From the NCBI GenBank assembly GCA_046728115.1, contig JBKPDW010000450.1:1-17531 (forward strand): DNA of 17,531 nucleotides, read 5' to 3'. Made by a program: the position numbers and the translations under genes. Source of the DNA: CAVSWN01 sp046728115. GTDB taxonomy: Bacteria; Acidobacteriota; Vicinamibacteria; Vicinamibacterales; CAVVIG01. Below the pieces are notes generated by a model, which was given only the letters and a program-made list of their open reading frames with translations, made no database searches and was not told where the DNA came from. Position 1 is the stretch's first letter. Each line of letters begins with the position of its first letter. Positions 17,201 to 17,531 of this stretch are shown here, piece by piece.

Positions 17201-17531
17201 ACGATGATTCGAAGCCAGTCAGACTTCAAGCTGTTCCTGCAGCTGCACAACGACGATTTCGTTCGTCCGCCTCGAGAGCTTCAGCGGAACTGGATCCTCA
17301 ACCGGGCTCTCGACGAAGCTGTCGACGACTTGACGCATCTGGACCGGGTGTCGAAGCGCTTCGTTCCGGGCTCTCAACGCGTCGAGATCCAGCGCAAATG
17401 GCGCACGAGCCCGGCCGGCTTCGAGGACACCCAGCTGACCATCGAGGGGCAGCAGGTGATGCAGGATTGGGAACGTCCTCTGATGCGCGCGATGGCCGAA
17501 ATCGCTGCTGAGACCCATGGAGATGTTCTCG
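14201..17531 (+). CDS. NRPS module C-A with embedded GAMT/arginine-methyltransferase-like region, 3' truncated
   Basis: The first 1110 residues of an NRPS that runs off the right edge; the frame is open throughout. N-terminal helix RIEGLSPEKLELLDALLKAR, then a condensation domain (C1 LSFAQQRLWFLDQL; HHIVCDG at 188-194), which would accept the polyketide-extended chain. Adenylation domain: A1 at 539, A3 YTSGSTGRPKG at 663, A5 NVYGPTEAT at 801, A7 YKTGD at 891, A8 LKLRGFRIELGEIE at 915. The visible pocket is D V W D L G V I G, suggesting a polar or basic residue. No A10 or carrier follows within the window. Instead come a charged stretch with EIEKLTEDEADLLIAYR (about 977-993) and, from Met1002, a region whose end (TIEGQQVMQDWERPLMRAMA) resembles the start of guanidinoacetate/arginine N-methyltransferases. 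The start ATG 14201 has GGTGGGA 8 bases upstream; ATG 14225 is possible. Confidence 0.93.
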   Translation, partial: MDTTGIDFMQQKNSITQRIEGLSPEKLELLDALLKARRPGHWRAPIVPRPAALDPIPLSFAQQRLWFLDQLAPGNPFYNVDVAIPFMVPARVEVLERSLQEIVRRHEALRTTFEAIDGEPVQRIHAEVNLSLPVIDLRALPETERGQEALRLAAEEARRPFDLARGPLIRTTLLQLGEAHYIFLLTMHHIVCDGWSMGVFSRELMTLYWAFAAGHPSPLPPLQIQYADFAVWQRQWLSGGELDAQLAYWKHQLADLPVLELPTDRRRPAVGSFRGALHWLTLPESLRSKLQAFSQQEGATLFMTLLTAFEVLLHRCTGHEEIVVGTPIANRTRSEIEGLIGFFVNSLVIRTNLGGDPTFREALRRVREVALGAYNHQELPFEKLVEELQPERDASRNPLYQVSFHLFTAPTAIRPPPGSTPLQLKVDRETANIDLAFDMSETADGLVARIEYSTDLFDAATIARMADRFRILLDGIVADPDGRISALPFLAESERDQVVVQWNDTAADYPQSVCAHQLFEAQVDRTPDAVAVVAKGQELTYQELSRRANQLAHHLQAIGVGPETVVGVCVERSLDLIVALLGVLKAGGAYLPLDPSYPKERLRFMLTQSGARALLTGEQLLEQLRDCGATALCLNSWTADVSQYDDRNPVSRVSAGNLAYLIYTSGSTGRPKGVLVEHRALCNHLLGMLAEFPLSSADRMPHKYSVGFDVAAWEILGPLLAGARLLICDPERHQDTAYLADFIAAHDVTVLDVVPSQLDLLLEEPRFTASRSLRRVLCGGEVMSAELQQRYFERCAAELHNVYGPTEATIGSSCWACRRDDERERIPIGRPLANVRTYVLDPLLNPLPVGVPGELHVAGDGLARGYLKDPAATADRFIPDPFSSKPGARMYKTGDRARYLPDGNIEFLGRFDTQLKLRGFRIELGEIEAVLKENPAVSEAAVIVRDVPRDSSADDDTLAEQMACLRDDAADQLLHEIEKLTEDEADLLIAYRTDGALKRNTMIRSQSDFKLFLQLHNDDFVRPPRELQRNWILNRALDEAVDDLTHLDRVSKRFVPGSQRVEIQRKWRTSPAGFEDTQLTIEGQQVMQDWERPLMRAMAEIAAETHGDVL
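15302..15406 (+). repeat. C-domain conserved block, copy 3 of 3
   Basis: Third copy of the block, within the condensation domain of the last NRPS. It keeps LPFEKLVEELQPERD and SRNPLYQV but differs more than the first two copies do from each other. Confidence 0.5.
17204..17531 (+). other. Start of embedded methyltransferase domain, GAMT/RMT2-like
   Basis: This encodes residues 1002-1110 of the last NRPS, placed after adenylation motif A8. An N-terminal helical part (DFKLFLQLHNDDF, then NWILNRALDEAVDDLTHLDR and RFVPGS) precedes a block reading DTQLTIEGQQVMQDWERP and then MRAMAEIAAETHGDVL. From memory, guanidinoacetate N-methyltransferase has HLRILGKPVMERWETPYM followed by a short spacer and RVLEVGFGM in the same order. 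The window ends exactly where the SAM-binding glycine loop should begin, so the catalytic core cannot be inspected. Confidence 0.65.

Noticed and set aside
17138..17203. Possible end of one NRPS and start of a separate methyltransferase gene at ATG 17204
   Set aside because: The frame is continuous through this point with no stop codon, and there is no convincing ribosome site before 17204, so a fused domain is the simpler reading.
1..17531. Promoters, terminators, tRNA/rRNA genes, CRISPR arrays, insertion sequences
   Set aside because: All intergenic gaps are about 20 bases or shorter and no such element was seen; the window is entirely the interior of one operon.

Overview
This window is the interior of a hybrid nonribosomal peptide/polyketide (NRPS/PKS) biosynthetic operon. 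All six real genes lie on the + strand and are packed end to end: the gaps are at most about 20 bases and two junctions overlap. Both ends of the window cut through NRPS genes, so the cluster continues in both directions. The DNA is GC-rich and the coding style (LGGHSLL carriers, SGKVDRR/NGKVDRA ends of adenylation domains, one module per protein) is that of a Gram-negative secondary-metabolite producer such as a myxobacterium, an acidobacterium or a related soil or symbiotic lineage. No housekeeping gene is present to settle the taxon.

Layout: (1) 1-533, the C-terminal end of an NRPS (end of an A domain plus a carrier); (2) 548-5140, C-A-carrier with a SAM-dependent N-methyltransferase inserted in the A domain; (3) 5112-8474, C-A-carrier; (4) 8467-13149, a PKS module KS-AT-KR-carrier with a malonyl-type AT; (5) 13160-14179, a stand-alone class I methyltransferase of the phenolphthiotriol O-methyltransferase type, carrying an NRPS-like N-terminal helix; (6) 14201 to beyond the right edge, C-A in which the A domain runs after motif A8 into a second, different methyltransferase-like region resembling guanidinoacetate/arginine N-methyltransferases. 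No thioesterase, epimerase, regulator, transporter or termination module is visible.

Read colinearly, the line adds: an unknown residue (gene 1); probably N-methyl-beta-alanine (gene 2, nine of ten pocket residues match the beta-alanine code as I remember it); an unassigned residue (gene 3, odd pocket with a glutamate); a C2 unit reduced to a beta-hydroxyl (gene 4), which the free-standing methyltransferase (gene 5) could O-methylate; and a polar or basic residue that may itself be methylated (gene 6). With three methyltransferase activities in six genes the product should be heavily methylated. The most unusual element is the GAMT/arginine-methyltransferase-like insertion at the right edge.
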